Shown in pieces: positions 34,686-48,470 of a DNA stretch of 64,000 nt. The position numbers were made by a program, and so were the translations under genes. This DNA is from Artocarpus heterophyllus. Its lineage: Eukaryota; Streptophyta; Magnoliopsida; Rosales; Moraceae. Every line of letters starts with the position of its first letter. Positions within the stretch are counted from its first letter, which is position 1. The DNA is taken from the NCBI GenBank assembly GCA_025403435.1, contig CM046330.1, positions 28,348,822-28,412,821 on the forward strand. Reading direction: 5' to 3'. A model generated the notes under the pieces. The model saw nothing but the letters and a program-made list of their open reading frames with translations. It did not search any database and had not been told where the DNA came from.

Positions 34686-37315
34686 ATTGTTTGTTTAATT
34701 TTTGATAATGTTGATACTAATTAGCTCTTGTATTAATTTGAATATTTTGTCTTTAAATGAAATTTTATCTTGTTGAGGCAATGTTAGATGTATCATAGTT
34801 AAGTCCTCACAAGTTTTGCCCAACAATACTTGGAACCTTTTTATAGTGTTTGGTGGTGTTATAAAGATTTACTAATAAATTTTCCTCACCGTGGTTTTTC
34901 TAAAGAATGTCAACTTTAAATGTTTCTCAATGGTTTAAGCAACATGACAAGAAACTAGGTCGAAAGGGGAGAAAGTACCATCTCTTTTTACCAACAATCA
35001 GTTGATAAAGCCTACTTATTATTGGAAGACATGGGTGAGTTGGATTACTAGAATTTTATCACTATAGGGCCATGGTTTAACACCCAATCTCAAGATACGA
35101 AGATATCCCTAAAGTTACAAGCCTTAGTTGCTTAATTCAAGGGGACAATGGATTTAATTATAGAGAGGTTGGATGAAAATCTAGAGAAATTGTTGGTTAC
35201 CACGAGGAGTACGGCGGAGATGGTAGGATATATTGAATAGCGTCAATTCCTACCACAAATATTAAAGATTGCCATTTTGAAGTGCTGACACTAGGAGAAG
35301 AGCACTTAGTGATGTTTGAAGATGACTCTCAAAGTGAAAACGGGATACAAAACTTGGTCGTTGAAGAAAAAATATCAAAAGAAGTCTATGATGGCCCCTT
35401 TATTTTGTCCATGCCGATAATTGATGATCACATCTATGAAGATCCAATATAGCCAACACCTCCTCCATTTCATTTAGCATTGATCATACAAAATTCATCA
35501 AGCATATCATTCGAAACCAAGATCTCTTAGAGCAACGTATCAATTGTTTCCAAATCTTGCCAAACTCGAGGGCATTTATGACCAAGACCTATATGTAGTG
35601 TTGTTTTATACTTACTATAGGTAGAAGCTACTTTGTGATGAGCACTTATCATATTGTCAGGTTGATGACTATAACTCAAGCGCTCCTTAAAAGGCAGCCC
35701 AAGTTATTTGCATTTTCTTATTGGTGTGTGTTTTGATTTTCTATTGTTTAATGTGTTTGTTGTGTTTTGTTTGCAGAATAAAGTTAGAACAAAAATGACT
35801 CTCAAATAAAGGTTGAGCCTAAGAACTAGGGGAGTATTGTTTTTTCTTTTGTTTTTTCATACACATTGAGGATAGTTTGAATTTCATGTTTGGGGAAAAA
35901 TTTGTGAATGTTTAAAACAAATTTAAATTAAAAATTTAAAAACTTAAAAAAATTGTTATGTTTTTAAGTTTTGTTTTGAGTTGATGATGGAACTTGTTGT
36001 TAAATATATATAGCTCTTGAAAATGATAAACATTATGTCTATGAGTAGTTGCTCGAGAACAATTAGGAGATTCTCTAGAAGAAATACGGGGTTCTCCTTC
36101 TGGCGGCAACATGCTATGGGGTGGCGGTCCCACTTATGGGGTCAAATCAATACGTTCTAAGAAGAAATATTTGAATATCAATCTCATCGATATCATCGAT
36201 TTCATAAGTATCATACCAAATCCTATCAATTGAATCGCTTTTTTTGGAAATACGACATTACGATGACTCCTCTAAACACTCAATGCATATAACTATGAGC
36301 ACTTAGTTGTTCACATACCTAGAGAACGTTTATGTAATTCAATAATATTTTTTTTAGATTTCATAAAATGTAGAACTTATCTAATTATCTCTTGAGGTGA
36401 AATCCCAGGCTGCATAATATTTAGGATATAATTTAGACCATTTATGAACCGTTTGAGCCTTTATGTGAAATCTCTAGTCATCCGGTTGAGCCTTATTTTC
36501 CTTTTTCTTTGTCACCCACAAATTTTAACTTAGCCATAATTTATTTTCTTTTTTTTAACTCTTCACGCATAAGGCATATTGATTGTTTTTGTAATTTATT
36601 TTGAAGTTTATTTGTATATGGGAGGAAGGGTGGTGTTATGATATATTGTTTGTATTATTATTATCATTGCAATATGATATATCAAATGTACAAAAAAAAT
36701 TTTGAAAAAAATGAGAAAACAAAACAAGAAGAATGAAAAAAAAATGTACTTATAAAAAAAGAATAAAAAATAGCGGATGACAGAAGAGATCAAAATCAAG
36801 TTTTGGGGTGTTATGTAAATCGGGATGTAGATCGATGCTCTTAAAGCTCTGTGAACGAGTATGTATCTTTTATGGGTGATTTGAACTATACTTGTATCTC
36901 AATATCCTACCAATTACTCGAGCCATACATTACAAGCTGAGTTAAGTCCCAATATTCTTAAGTATTATGTTAGTCTATATTAGTAGAGAGAGATATAAAA
37001 GACAAGCCTATGGAGTTCTAATTTTTTTTTTTAAATGAATGATTTGTATAAACGAATCTAGGATTAGCAGCAAAGTGTAATTGGTTTTCACATATGCACT
37101 CAGAGATTTTAATTAGGATAGAGTTAGCATTTGGATTAAAATTTTATACATTCATAGTGTTTTGAATTTTTCTTGAGCTATATAATTTGTAAATTCTTTA
37201 AGGTCTATTTTTGAATAAAATCAACTTATTACTTGTGTTTTTAGTGCTTTTATGTTCTCTTTTGATTTTTCTTTCTATTGCTCGAGGAGAAGCAAAATGT
37301 TAAGTTAGGGGTATT

Positions 37316-38876
37316 TGATGAATCGATTTTATATACGTAATTGCAATGCCTTCAGCTTGATATTTTGATGGATTTTTGGGTTTTTTGCTATCTTTTTATG
37401 TGGTTTTTCAATAATTATTTTTATTTGTGTGAAAATATGTTTACTTATGTTTTTAGTGTAATTTTATGTTTTTCTATATTTTTAGGTGTGTTTTGAGTTT
37501 TAATTAGTTTTGTGTTAAACAAGTATGTAAAAATATTTACTCATTTTTATTTTTTTGTTTTGTAAAATAATTAGTTTCTTTGGGTCTACTTACAAGGAAT
37601 TTTGGAAATCGAGGGCAAAAATTAGAGGAGAAAAGTGCAAAGAAACTTCAAATCTGAGGCTAAAACACAAATAAAAGCCAAAGAAATAGCCAAGCTGTCG
37701 TTCATTGCTGCACTTTTAATAATGTGCAACACATGGGATACAATAAAGAATTAAAGTTGATGCTCATTGACTAACCTACCACTTGTTTTGTTGGATCTTA
37801 GTAAGGCTCCATCTTATGTATTTTTTATTGAAAAATAAGCCTTCCTTTCCAAGGCTAGGTATATAAGTGGCATGTAATGGAGGAGTTGAGACATCCTAGA
37901 GCTTAAAGCTCTCATCAACAAGTGCTATACTTTGCTCTTTTCAGGAGCAATGCTCTGGAGAAAAAAAAGTGAGAGAGAGAGAGAAAAAAAAAAGAAAAAA
38001 ATAGATTTTTTCTTGGAGTGTTTTATATTTGTAATATTTTGAGAGTTAGAGAGTTTTGCCAGAAGAAGGGGCCACCAAACTTGTTTTTATTCTAGTTTAT
38101 TTCTAAACTTTCTTTGTATTATATTTAAAGTTTGTTTTAATGTTAATATTTATGTGGTGTGCTTTTACCATAATGTTTTGATTTTATTTTTTGTTGCGAT
38201 TGTAACATAGCTTAAATCATGAACATTTTTAGTTAAATTATATTATTATGAACCTCATATTTATGTTGAGTGTTTATTTCTTAACTTAATGCTTTAAAAA
38301 ACTTAATAATCTTTTGAATGAATTGAGGATCAAATTGAAACTGAGAGGAGATATTTGTGACTTAGCTTATTGAAATAAATGCCATAAATTCTAGGGGAGG
38401 ATTGAGATATACCTTCCATTTTATGTGGTCATAATAAGAATATCCACAAAGTATAATGAACTTGGGCAAAATTAACTCACACAGAGATATAGTACGTTTC
38501 AATGCTTAGTTATTTTTAGTGTAACTCGAGAGAGAGCATTGAATAATATAGGGAATTCAACTATCAACATAAGATGGGGCAATCATAATAATATGTTTAA
38601 TTAGATAGAATTGGATTAATTTTAGAAAGATCATAATTCCCAATGTTTTTATTTGTTTGTTTGCACATTAGTTTCAAATTCTCTTTTTAAATTTTATTTC
38701 ATTGTTTCTTTTATTTTTAATATTCAAATTTTTAAATGAGTAAAATAATCTTAGGGTTAAGATAATTTTGGTAATTAATAAAAATTAACACAATTCTCGT
38801 GGGAACCATACATTAACTAGTCACTTTATTACTTTTTACGATCACATGCACATGAGTGTATGCTTCTAACACAACA
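37316..38876 (+). repeat. gypsy 3' LTR
   Basis: Begins TGATGAATCGATTTTATATA after a purine-rich AAGTTAGGGG and ends near ACACAACA. A TATA box GGTATATAAGTGG lies near 37857. The segment 38300-38480 is similar to the LTR at 6487-7884 in inverted orientation. Confidence 0.83.
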
Positions 38877-39479
38877 AAAATGTTTAACATGATTAAACCA
38901 TGATCATTAAAGTCCTACAAACAAGGTTTACAACTTTGAATGCATGCAATTTGGATTAGAGCTTGTTTAGTTCTATTTTTTCATGGTTTTGAACAAAAGT
39001 TTGATGTTGATCTATTAACGATGGAGATAAGATATGGATTACTAAACATTGTTTTATATAGTTCCTATAATGTTTTCGAGTCATTATTTCATGTTTGAAA
39101 TGCTTAGAAATCGATTTAGGTGAAGATGAGTATGAATTGAACTCAGTTTCATGAAATAGAGAAGTATTTGAAAAAAACCAATTCTGCGAAAAACCGACCG
39201 ACTAGACCTACACAAAGAATTGTTGTTTCAACAATCCGACCCTCTCACTCATGATTCTGTATTCCAACTTAATTTTCACTTGTTTTCTTCACCAAATATG
39301 ATAAATATATACTTTAATGTGTTTGCATATAAGTTGCATAGTCATTAGTTTAAAACTTTTTAACACACATTAAGGAACCATGAGTTACATGTTAATGTGT
39401 TAGTTGGTTTAATTCCGGTGTTATGTGTTTATAATTGAATTAATGTTACGATTAGTTGTTGCCTTTACAGAGCAAACAT

Positions 39480-41035
39480 TCATCTGTCTAGAGCAAAGTT
39501 GCAAGGAGTGATCCGTTTCTTAGAACTCTAAGGTAGATTTCTATATCCTCTCCACCTTAGCCATGATTTAAAGATTGTTTGGCCATGAACTTATATTCTT
39601 AAATGCTTTTAAGAATTGAATTTAGAATTGTTTTCAAATGTTTTGAAAATAAAATTTCAAAGGATATTTTAATAAATAAAAATTCAATACCTGGGGATGA
39701 GATTTTGCTGAGTGAGAAAACATTTGAAATTGTTTTCAAACATTAACTTGTGTCAGATTCTCCAGTTAGTTGAGTTTTTAAAGACATGGAGCCTTCAGAG
39801 TTCAGGTCATACAAAGGACGAGTTAGAGAGTAGGACCTAAAAAAACCAGTACGAGCTACTTCGGTAGTAATTGTAGGCCTTGCAAATAAATATGTACTAT
39901 ATCATGATTTTTGATAAATTATATGTAGTGGTATGATAAGTATTATCTAAGAGCATCATTTTTTTTCCTATGTTACTCATTTTTATGTTTACTGCAAATT
40001 TTATGTAAATGTTATTTTTCTAACTTGTAATCATATCGAGCTTTTTGCTTATAGTTTTGCCAGTTTGTTTTTATTTTAATTGCCCTAGTAGGATCTTAGT
40101 GCGTGATAGAGTAGTGTTGATCGGTGTAGCTTATAGAGGTCATGAGCTAAGTTATCTCGTTATTTACAACTTAGTTATGCTTTCTATCAAGGCATGTAAT
40201 AACTATTTATTTTCATGTACTTCTGTTGACTTTTATTAGACTATGGTCTGGATGTCTATTTTATCTTTCATGTCATTTAATAATATATGCATGCACTGTG
40301 TGGTTTGGTGGCACCGAGGCGATACCTTTGTGATATCTTGACCTAATATTATTTTAGCGTTTTTCTTAAAATATATTTCTCTTTCTATTATTCATCGAGT
40401 ATTGATAAATTCAACAATTAAATTTTCATATCTAAACTTAATTAGACTTAATTATTTTTAAAAAGGTGATTACCTTAAATTTTATCGTAAATTTTATTTT
40501 ATTGTATTTTCTTTATTAAATTTGTATGTTATTTATGATTTTTTTCCTCAAAATTACTTTATCATAATCGGTATTTTGAACTTAATTTGGATTAATTATC
40601 GTAAGTAAACTGGCATGTCACCGACCCTGGTTTTGGGCTGTGGCAAGACTTGGTATTAAAGTCTTAGGTTTTAGAAACTTTGAGAGAAATTTTGCATACA
40701 CAATAGGACATTAGAAAACTAGTGACAGTCCATTTTTCTTTCAGGATTAAGAGAATGACACCTAAGCGTTATCTCACTGACAACGATGCTGTTCAAAATG
40801 AGGGGGTGATGAATGCCATGTTCGTTGGGTTTAGGCAGATGGCAATAAAGGCACAAGGGGAAGATCCTGTAGTTGATCACCGACGGTGTTTCTTCTCATA
40901 GTTTAGGCCACAAGTCCAAAAAGTATGCAGTCTCTAATGCCACAACGCCACAACGGTACATGCTAGGAAATTTAGGGTCCAACAATGCAAGCAAGGGTAA
41001 AGAAAAGGCTCAAGGTCAAGTTCATACCATGATGA
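39480..41035 (+). mobile_element. Decayed chromovirus relic: LTR end, PBS and gag start
   Basis: A degenerate primer site TGGTATTAAAGTCTTAGG at 40651 follows LTR-like sequence, whose left edge I cannot fix. A gag start follows at 40755 and a later gag fragment at about 40905-41035. The layout mirrors the young element at 17968-27097 but is much older. No pol is present, so this is a truncated copy. Confidence 0.62.
40755..40901 (+). pseudogene. chromovirus gag N-terminal fragment
   Basis: Reads MTPKRYLTDNDAVQNEGVMN and then VGFRQMAIKAQGEDP before a stop at 40899-40901. Position by position it resembles the start of the intact Gag at 24799 (ATG, basic residues, acidic stretch, then FRQMA). 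After the stop another frame gives a lysine/glycine segment ending QGQVHTMM, resembling the region after the zinc knuckle. The middle of gag has therefore been deleted. Confidence 0.68.
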
Positions 41036-42599
41036 TACAATTGTAATATACATCTATGTATATACATATACATAGCCTTTTTATGGTTATATTTTCCAAA
41101 AGGGCATATTTAGAAATAATGGCGTTGCATGATAAGAATTTATTCTTATTAACTATCATACTTTTTTGATCAATTATCCAATTCATTACAACCATCCAAC
41201 TCATATTACACGATCAATAATAACATTTTTTTATTACAAACATAACTATTGAAACAAAAAAAAACACTTTCAACGACCCAGGCGAAAGAATCGCCCCTTA
41301 TGTGGCATGTAATTAGCCACCTAAAGTGGCTTTGGTTATTAGCTATCTTGCTTTGACTTTACAAATAAATGTAATTGATCTTCAACTGGTTATTAGCTAT
41401 GCATCAACTGTATTGACAGGGCAAAAGTGTAATTTTATAAGAACTACATGGGCCTTTTTGTTTTAAAAGTTATATGGTTCTTGTGTAAAAAATGGCTTTG
41501 AAACTTTTATAAGTTAGATATTACCCTACTTTAAATCCCTTGTAACTTTTCTAAATTTTTTAAGCCTACCCAATCTAATCTTGCCTTGTAATAAATCTCC
41601 ATTATTCTTGTAAGATCGGTTAGTTGACTAAGATTGCTAAGAACACTGGTTATGCTATGCAAATTACCTCAAATACAATGAAACTTGTCTTTATCGTAGC
41701 TCAATTATTATTATTTTATTTGAGCTTAATAATAGTAACAAAATATTTTTTCTCAATGCGCACGAAACCTTTATGTATTTTATTATTATTATTATTATTT
41801 TGGTTTGGGAATGGATAGTTGTAAGATTACAACATTAATATATGAGTCGATATGCCTACTCAAAATCGTCATCATCAAGTTGAAAATCAGAGGAATAGTC
41901 ATGTTGTCCGTAATTGTATAGTGATTGCTTCCTGCAAACTGAACAAAATGTAAGTAGAAACCGACGTCCTTCTTTTAATGGCAATTCTACTTAAATGGCA
42001 TCAGCTAAGAATATTTTACCAACACATGTTGTTTGTTAAAGAGAAGTACAAGAAATGAAGACAAAATGATCGCTATAGAGTCACTTGTATTTTTATTTTT
42101 CGACGTTTTTCTAGTTTTATTAGTTTTTAATTACTAAGTGTTCATTTAGCAATTTTAATTGGAACTCCTAATTCCAAGCGTGAATAATATAAAGCCTTCA
42201 CATCTTATAGTTTAAAACAAATGTATGTTCTAGTGTAAAATTTTCACAAATTATAATACTTATAATTCTAACTTACAATTCCAACTACGTTTCTAAATAC
42301 ATTATAATTTTTCTTATAGAAATGAACTAAACTTATCGTTGTAAGTTATCTAACAATAACAAAATAATTCTTTATTAGTTTGCGCACAAAAAGTCCAGAT
42401 AATAGTGTTTATTTATCATAACAAAGATTAATTAACACAAGTGATGGTGACCAAAAAACTTGTTCATATTCGAAAATTTGTCCACAATAAACCTAGATAA
42501 ATTAATTATGTTACAAAACAAAATTAGAAAATATTTATAAATACTTATAAAACTTAGAATAAAACCAAAACTAATAAAATTACAAAAAAAAATTCACTC
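41036..42599. other. Intergenic, no gene seen
   Basis: AT-rich DNA with no coding signal or recognisable element. A short TTA-repeat lies near 41782-41802. Confidence 0.65.
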
Positions 42600-43400
42600 T
42601 CCTCCTTTGCCGGCACCATCAACGACTGGGAAATATCGTATTTTTCTTGTAAATATAAAAATTCACTAGCGAATTCACCTTGCCAGTGTCCAGGAAATGT
42701 AATATTTACTAACAAATACCGTATTTACCGTGCAAATAGTGACTTCATCGGATTGCTGGTAGCTAGGAAATACAATATTTACTGAAAAATACCGTATTTA
42801 CATGTAAATATAAAAATTTACTGGCAACTTTGCCAGGCCACCAGCGGTCGAAAAATACCGTATTTACCTTGTAAATAAAAAATACTAGCAACTTCGCTAA
42901 ATAGTCAATGATCGGGAAATATAATATTACTCTAGTAATACTGTCTTGCTGAATAAATACAAAAAATTTCACTGGTGACTTTGCAAGACTACTAGTGGCT
43001 AGGAAATACAATATTACTCTAGTAATATTGTTTTACCATGTAAGTACAAAAATTTATCGGTGATTTTGCCAGATCGCGGATGGCCGATAAATACAATATT
43101 ACTAGAGTAATATTGTATTACCGCGTAAATACAAAAAATTACTGGCGACTTGCGGGATTGCCGATGGTTGAGAATATAGTATCACTCTGGTAATACTGTA
43201 ATACCATATAAATACTATAAAAATTTACCAACAATGTTGCTGGATGTCGCCGACACCGATGGCATCATCAGGACCAAAAAATACTATATTTACTTATAAA
43301 TATAATAATTTTTTGTAAATACAATATTTTATAAGCGATGTTGCCACACTTCATCGACATCAATGACGTTGCCGGCAGCTAAAAATATGACATTTTGTTG
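42600..43400. repeat. Diverged tandem repeat, about 75-90 bp units, with conserved palindromes
   Basis: Eight or nine units share the frame GGAAATACAATATTACT, then AATACTGT or ACCGTATTTACC, then TGTAAATACAAAAATTT, then a GGYGACTTTGCCAGA-like segment. Anchors at 42921, 43008, 43093 and about 43175 give periods of 87, 85 and 82 bp. Three or four units carry a palindrome of the form CAATATTACT-AG-AGTAATATTG; the best (43090-43119) pairs 14 bp on each side. Earlier units carry TATTTAC words instead. No coding signal. Confidence 0.8.
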
Positions 43401-44884
43401 CAAATATTTGTTACAAATCTCAAAATAAACCATTCACAGTTTCGTTACAAGAAAAAAAAAACAATAACAAAAAAATAATATGGTAGTGAAAAAGTGGTGA
43501 TGGTGGCTACTCCGGCAACAAGAGAAAGTGGCAACCACAGGTGACGGACTTCTACTATAAGTCTGGCAGCATTCGAAGGATATCGACGCCAACGAGTCGG
43601 AAGAAGGTCAAAGGCCATCGTCGAGCCTTGCTCGACTGCCAACCATTTGTAATCGCCCAACTTTGGGCATGGCGGCTATCGGGAATCAAAAGGAGGAGAG
43701 AGAATGGATAGAGAGAATTAAACGAGAGGAAAAAAAAGAAGGAAGAAAAAAAGAAAAAAGGAAAAAAAAATCAAATGCATGTCATTGGTGATATTTTTGG
43801 GTTTTCAAACGTTTTAAAACACTAATAGATTTAAAAATGCTATTTGCTTCACTTTTTAAAAACATCTAATATTAATTTCCAATAAACCAATAAAATCTGC
43901 TATTTCATACGATTTCTCTAACATTTACAACTTAATAAGTTTGTTGAGAAATTTTATCTAGTTTTGGGCCCATCTATTCATGGTCCTTCATTAATAGTTC
44001 TGATTCTTGCGTAGTTGTTGGCAATTTCCGATTAAACCGATATGTCGTTTTTTTTAAATGCAGAGGTTGATTAACCGGTTACGGACTGCTAAAATCAAAC
44101 TTTCAAAATCTATTGCTCTCGGCTAATGAAGACCGTTAGGTCCAATCTCAATGGTAGACATCAGTTGGGTGGACCCAAGCACTCCCCTATTTTTGTGTGT
44201 GTTATTACCTTCCTTAACCCTGCCAAACTTCCCATAGCGAGACGTTAGCGGCTGATGGGATAATTTTCCCCAAAGAATTATTGGGAGCACTAGTACTGGC
44301 CAGGGGGTCCCTTTTAACTTTAAGATCGGTGGATTTTCGAGAAAACGAAAGCCTATTGACGTAGGATTAACATGAATGAAGATAACTCGAAATAGAGGAA
44401 AATTGACATTTTGACAGGCTAATAATAAGAAAGCAATATGGGAAACAGCTGATTGAAAGGTACATATTTGATATCCTTACATCTGGCCCACAATGATTTC
44501 CTGACGAAACTCGAAACGTCAGGAAATAAGGGATAAAAGAAAAATGAGAGGGAAGGAACAAAAACATCACTATATACACATGTCATGTTTAGTATCGCAT
44601 AAAGTGATATTTCCATATTGGTGTGCCTCTATCTAAGTGGTTTTGTTATGGTGACGGGTAGTAAGGGAACAACAGAAAGAAGGCCTAAGGCTTGTGACAC
44701 ACCTGTATTGCTCGTATAAGTTAAAGCCTGTGTCATTGTTTGTACAAAACAAGGTTGTTTTTTTTAAGGGAATTGCTATGGTAATAGGAGTCATTTTATA
44801 TTATTGGTATGTACTTTTTTTTTTTTTTGAAAATTTAATTTGATATTTGGAATATTCACCTTTTTTATATTCTGCGTCTTAGGT
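43401..44884. other. Intergenic, no gene seen
   Basis: A purine-rich stretch near 43680-43770 and otherwise mixed DNA. A 71-codon minus-strand frame at 43445-43660 has no recognisable family. Nothing else supports a gene. Confidence 0.6.
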
Positions 44885-44893
44885 TTATTGAAA

Positions 44894-45650
44894 GGATGCA
44901 TCTATTGACACCTTTCATTTTATTTTTCATACACCAACATTTAATAAGATTTATTTGTTATTATATTACCTATTAATAAAATTACTCTTAGGGACAAAAG
45001 TTTTTTAAATTAATAATCATTACACACCCTATCTTAAAAAATATATATTCCTTTCTAAAAAATGATTATTTTTTTTCAAAAATATAGAAATGGATTCTAA
45101 CATTAACGAGTCTCCTATAAAAATAAAAAATTATACATATGGTTTATTTCATTTTCAAAATTCTTATTTTTATTATTGTTTTATATATATTAATTATAAT
45201 TATATATATCATTGCAAATTATTTCATACATGAATAACTATAAATCGTATACTCCAGTAAAAAGAACCAATCTTTGATTTCAAATGTAAATAACACGATA
45301 TATAAAAAAAAAAAAACTACATTTTCCTTTGTTTTTAAGTAAATGAAATACAATTCGTTTGATTCATGTACAAACCCTTACAATTCACTGCCGATCACTA
45401 TTTTCTAAAATCCAAGTTTTGTTTAATGAAAAGGACAGAAATTACATTAACGAAAAACTTTCACTTAGTATATAAACTGAAAAAAATGTTTGGAAAAATT
45501 ATGAGTTTATTTAATGAGTGGGTGAAGAAAGAAAAACCAATTAATACTATTTATTTTTAGAATTTTAGAAGGGGTGAAAGAAGTAGAATGAGGGGTGGTT
45601 GAAGAATGGATGTGTGAAAAGTAGAATATGGGGTGTCAATAGACACACCC
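44894..45650. mobile_element. Mutator-like MITE with 9-bp target duplication
   Basis: Left end GGATGCATCTATTGACACC and right end, inverted, GGGTGTGTCTATTGACACC. Similarity continues inward for about 50 bp (TTTTCATACAC against TTTTCACACATCC). The 9-bp direct repeat TTATTGAAA flanks the element on both sides (44885-44893 and 45651-45659), the duplication length of Mutator elements. The 757-bp interior is AT-rich and non-coding, so it depends on an autonomous element for mobility. Confidence 0.85.
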
Positions 45651-45659
45651 TTATTGAAA

Positions 45660-46520
45660 AACTATGCTTTTAGTTTTTGATCTTATCAAATAATACTTTT
45701 ATAGTTGATTTAATTTATAAATCTACACCCTTTAAAGGCCAATTCTCAATTTTGACATATAAAATAATCAAATGATCCTTAAAAAAGATGACCAAAAACT
45801 AAAACTTTCAAAAATTAGAAGGAAAAAAAAACTCATTTTGAGGGTGTTTTGAGAAATCTTAGGTCAAAGCCATTGCTTAATTTTTCTATTTAAAGGTATT
45901 TTGGGGAATTATAGGTGAAAATTGAGAGTTAACCTTGTAGATTTAGTGTATTAAATGTAATATGAATGTATACTTTCGATAAGACAAAAGATCAAAGGTA
46001 TAGCTTTTGTACAAACCTAAAATAAAATTTAGCTTTTGAATAAACCCTAAAGAAGGTATAAAAAGGTAAATATTACTTGCTATTTCAATGGTGTAATATG
46101 TGAATGATAGCAATTTTGTGTCTTTTAATATGGACACTTATAAATCAAACATAAAAAAATTTAATCTAGTAATTAAAACAACAATCTTATTGATAGTTTA
46201 AAACTTCAAATAATAAAAATTGAAAAACCAAAATACAAAGGAATTTGCAATCGGTACTCGTGCTAACTTTTTATTTTTATTTATTTTTTTAAATTTTTTT
46301 TCCTCTCCAGCTTCCCATAGCGAGAAATTTTCGTTGTTTATACATATCTCCTTCCTGGAAGGGTAGTATGATCGATTTGTGTTTGTGTGGTGCCTGAACC
46401 CTGAAATCTTTAAGGATCATCAAGGGCCTCATTATATATTTATATTTCGTTTATAATAGAAACTTTCCACCGCCACAGGAAAAAAAATTATATCATATTT
46501 AGAAGATAGTAGGTATAAGG

Positions 46521-46551
<31 letters not shown>

Positions 46552-47656
46552 GGATATAAGGTTATTTGCCACTAATTTTTTTTTTCAATTATTATTAGCC
46601 TGTTTGGCTAATGAATCCGAACATAAAATTTTAATAGAAATTTAAATTTGTTTGGATTTAATTTTATGAGAGAACACCATAAAAAGAAGTGTTATAATTC
46701 AAAATTTTTTTCTCCTATTGGTCCTTCAGTAACTGTTGATCATTTGTGAATTGAACTCGTTCGATGTATGTGTATATTTTGGAGCAATCTTATATATATA
46801 TATATATATATATAACCAAAATTAGTAGTTCCATAACCAGTTGAAAAACATTTTTCAAAATAAAATGAAGCTGCACGTTCTTGCCATACGTTCTTGCAAT
46901 CTTCTGAAGAGAAATATAAAAAATTGATATTGTACTGATCTGACTCCTCAACCCAGATATAGCCTAATCCCCTGGAAGTGAGAAAAACTTTCCAATACAG
47001 AATCACACAATTTCAAGTCCTAGCTACTCCCTCCAAAGTGGCTAACCTAACTAGAACTAAAAGCATGATCAACTTTGAGTAACGGAACCAAGATATCCTA
47101 ACGCTATAACAATGCTCACGTCCTAAACCTTACAACTGAAGTGCCAAATAGCTTATTAAGGGCGTGTTTCCAATAGTACTCACCACGTTATTAACACCCA
47201 CGAAATTTCATCAGTAAATATTAGCCCTCTGGTGCATGTTAAGAATCTCTATTGATGTTTAGTTTTACTAGTACTTCTTGATGCTCCATATGGAATGAAT
47301 AGACAATCTTGGGTGGATTAAGTGGATGATGATTGTTCTAAAGAATGAAGTCTTGAAGCGGATAACAACTCAGAAATTTAACAATTTCATACTTGCTTAG
47401 AGAGTGGTTAAAATTGTTGCTTCAATTCTTGAGAAAAATTGACAGATCTTCATGTTTGGGGAAAAATAATTAAATAAAAATCAAGAGATAAAAAAGTCAT
47501 GCTACCATCTTAGATTGCGTGTTAAAAGGAGAAAATTTTTGATTTTTCTCACATGTTGCTTCTTTGTTATTTTATTTTTATGTTTGTTTTGTTTTGTTTG
47601 TATTTAGTTTGTCTATCTTTACTATTATTAATTAGCTTTGTGTTTTAATTTTGTAA
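45660..47656. other. Intergenic, no gene seen
   Basis: AT-rich DNA with a run of 26 T at 46521-46546 and a (TA)12 tract at 46791-46814. No coding signal stands out on either strand. Confidence 0.65.
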
Positions 47657-48470
47657 GACATTTATGTCTTTTCTTTTTCTTTTTTTTTTTTTGAACAGAG
47701 TAATTGCATTCCAATTCAAAGAAATACAAACACCAATACTAATGATGACATCGTTACACAAGAACATCTAAACCCAACCTTAGATTGGTTCTAGTAGTAA
47801 AATAAAATAAAGCGAACAAGAGGATACTGCCAAATTCCCATAGAGGGATACAGGCAAGGCATACTACTAATAGAGCACTCAAATAGCTCGTTCATCATAT
47901 TCATTAAGATCGATGAAAAACTCTGATCGATTGAGACTAAAGGATTTGAATCACATCGGTTACCTACAGCACCATAAAAGGAAACCTTACATGGACTGGA
48001 CTAAAACAAACTCAAAATAACCACTCCACATAAAATAACCTGACCATAAAGGTCTAACAAAACTGAAAACAAATAGCTGAGAGGCATACAAGCCTTTAAA
48101 CTATTACAAGGAAATAAAAACACCCCCACAACAAAACCGCCGAATAAAATCCAACCACCACAAGCCATGGCTGCAAAAAGCCCATCAAAGAGCAAAGCTA
48201 GACAGCCAAAAGGAGAGCCAAGAAATGATGGAACATGACAGTCACGTGCCATCACTGCCCTTTGTCGACCGGATCCAAATCACACCTCTGAGAGACACCG
48301 CTCGAATGGGAACAGAAAACCAAGGCAGTTGCTTTACCTAGAAGCCCCCACACCCTACGCCGATGAGGCTTGCCATGCCTCCCTTTCCAAAGTGCCAAAG
48401 CCTTGTCACCTGCAAAAAGGCTAGACTTCTCCGCATCGAGAACCTAAGCTGAAACCTAGGACCAGCCCAA

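Larger units (their letters stand above)
34284..38876 (+). mobile_element. Internally deleted gypsy element (Athila/Tat-like), non-autonomous
   Basis: A 5'-truncated left LTR (34284-34663), a primer-binding site, about 2.65 kb of internal DNA without gag or pol domains, and a right LTR (37316-38876). The internal part still has family landmarks: a short coding-like relic near 34900-35700, AAGGCAGCCCAAG near 35690, and an ACATTGAGGATAGTTTGAAT stretch near 35862, resembling the region after pol in Athila/Tat elements. It is related to the gypsy remnant at 5524-7884. The left LTR's missing start abuts the foldback at 34159-34283. Confidence 0.82.

Noticed and set aside
42600..43400. Regular palindromic repeats considered as a CRISPR-like array
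   Set aside because: Eukaryotic context, diverged units, no unique spacers of constant length and no cas genes.
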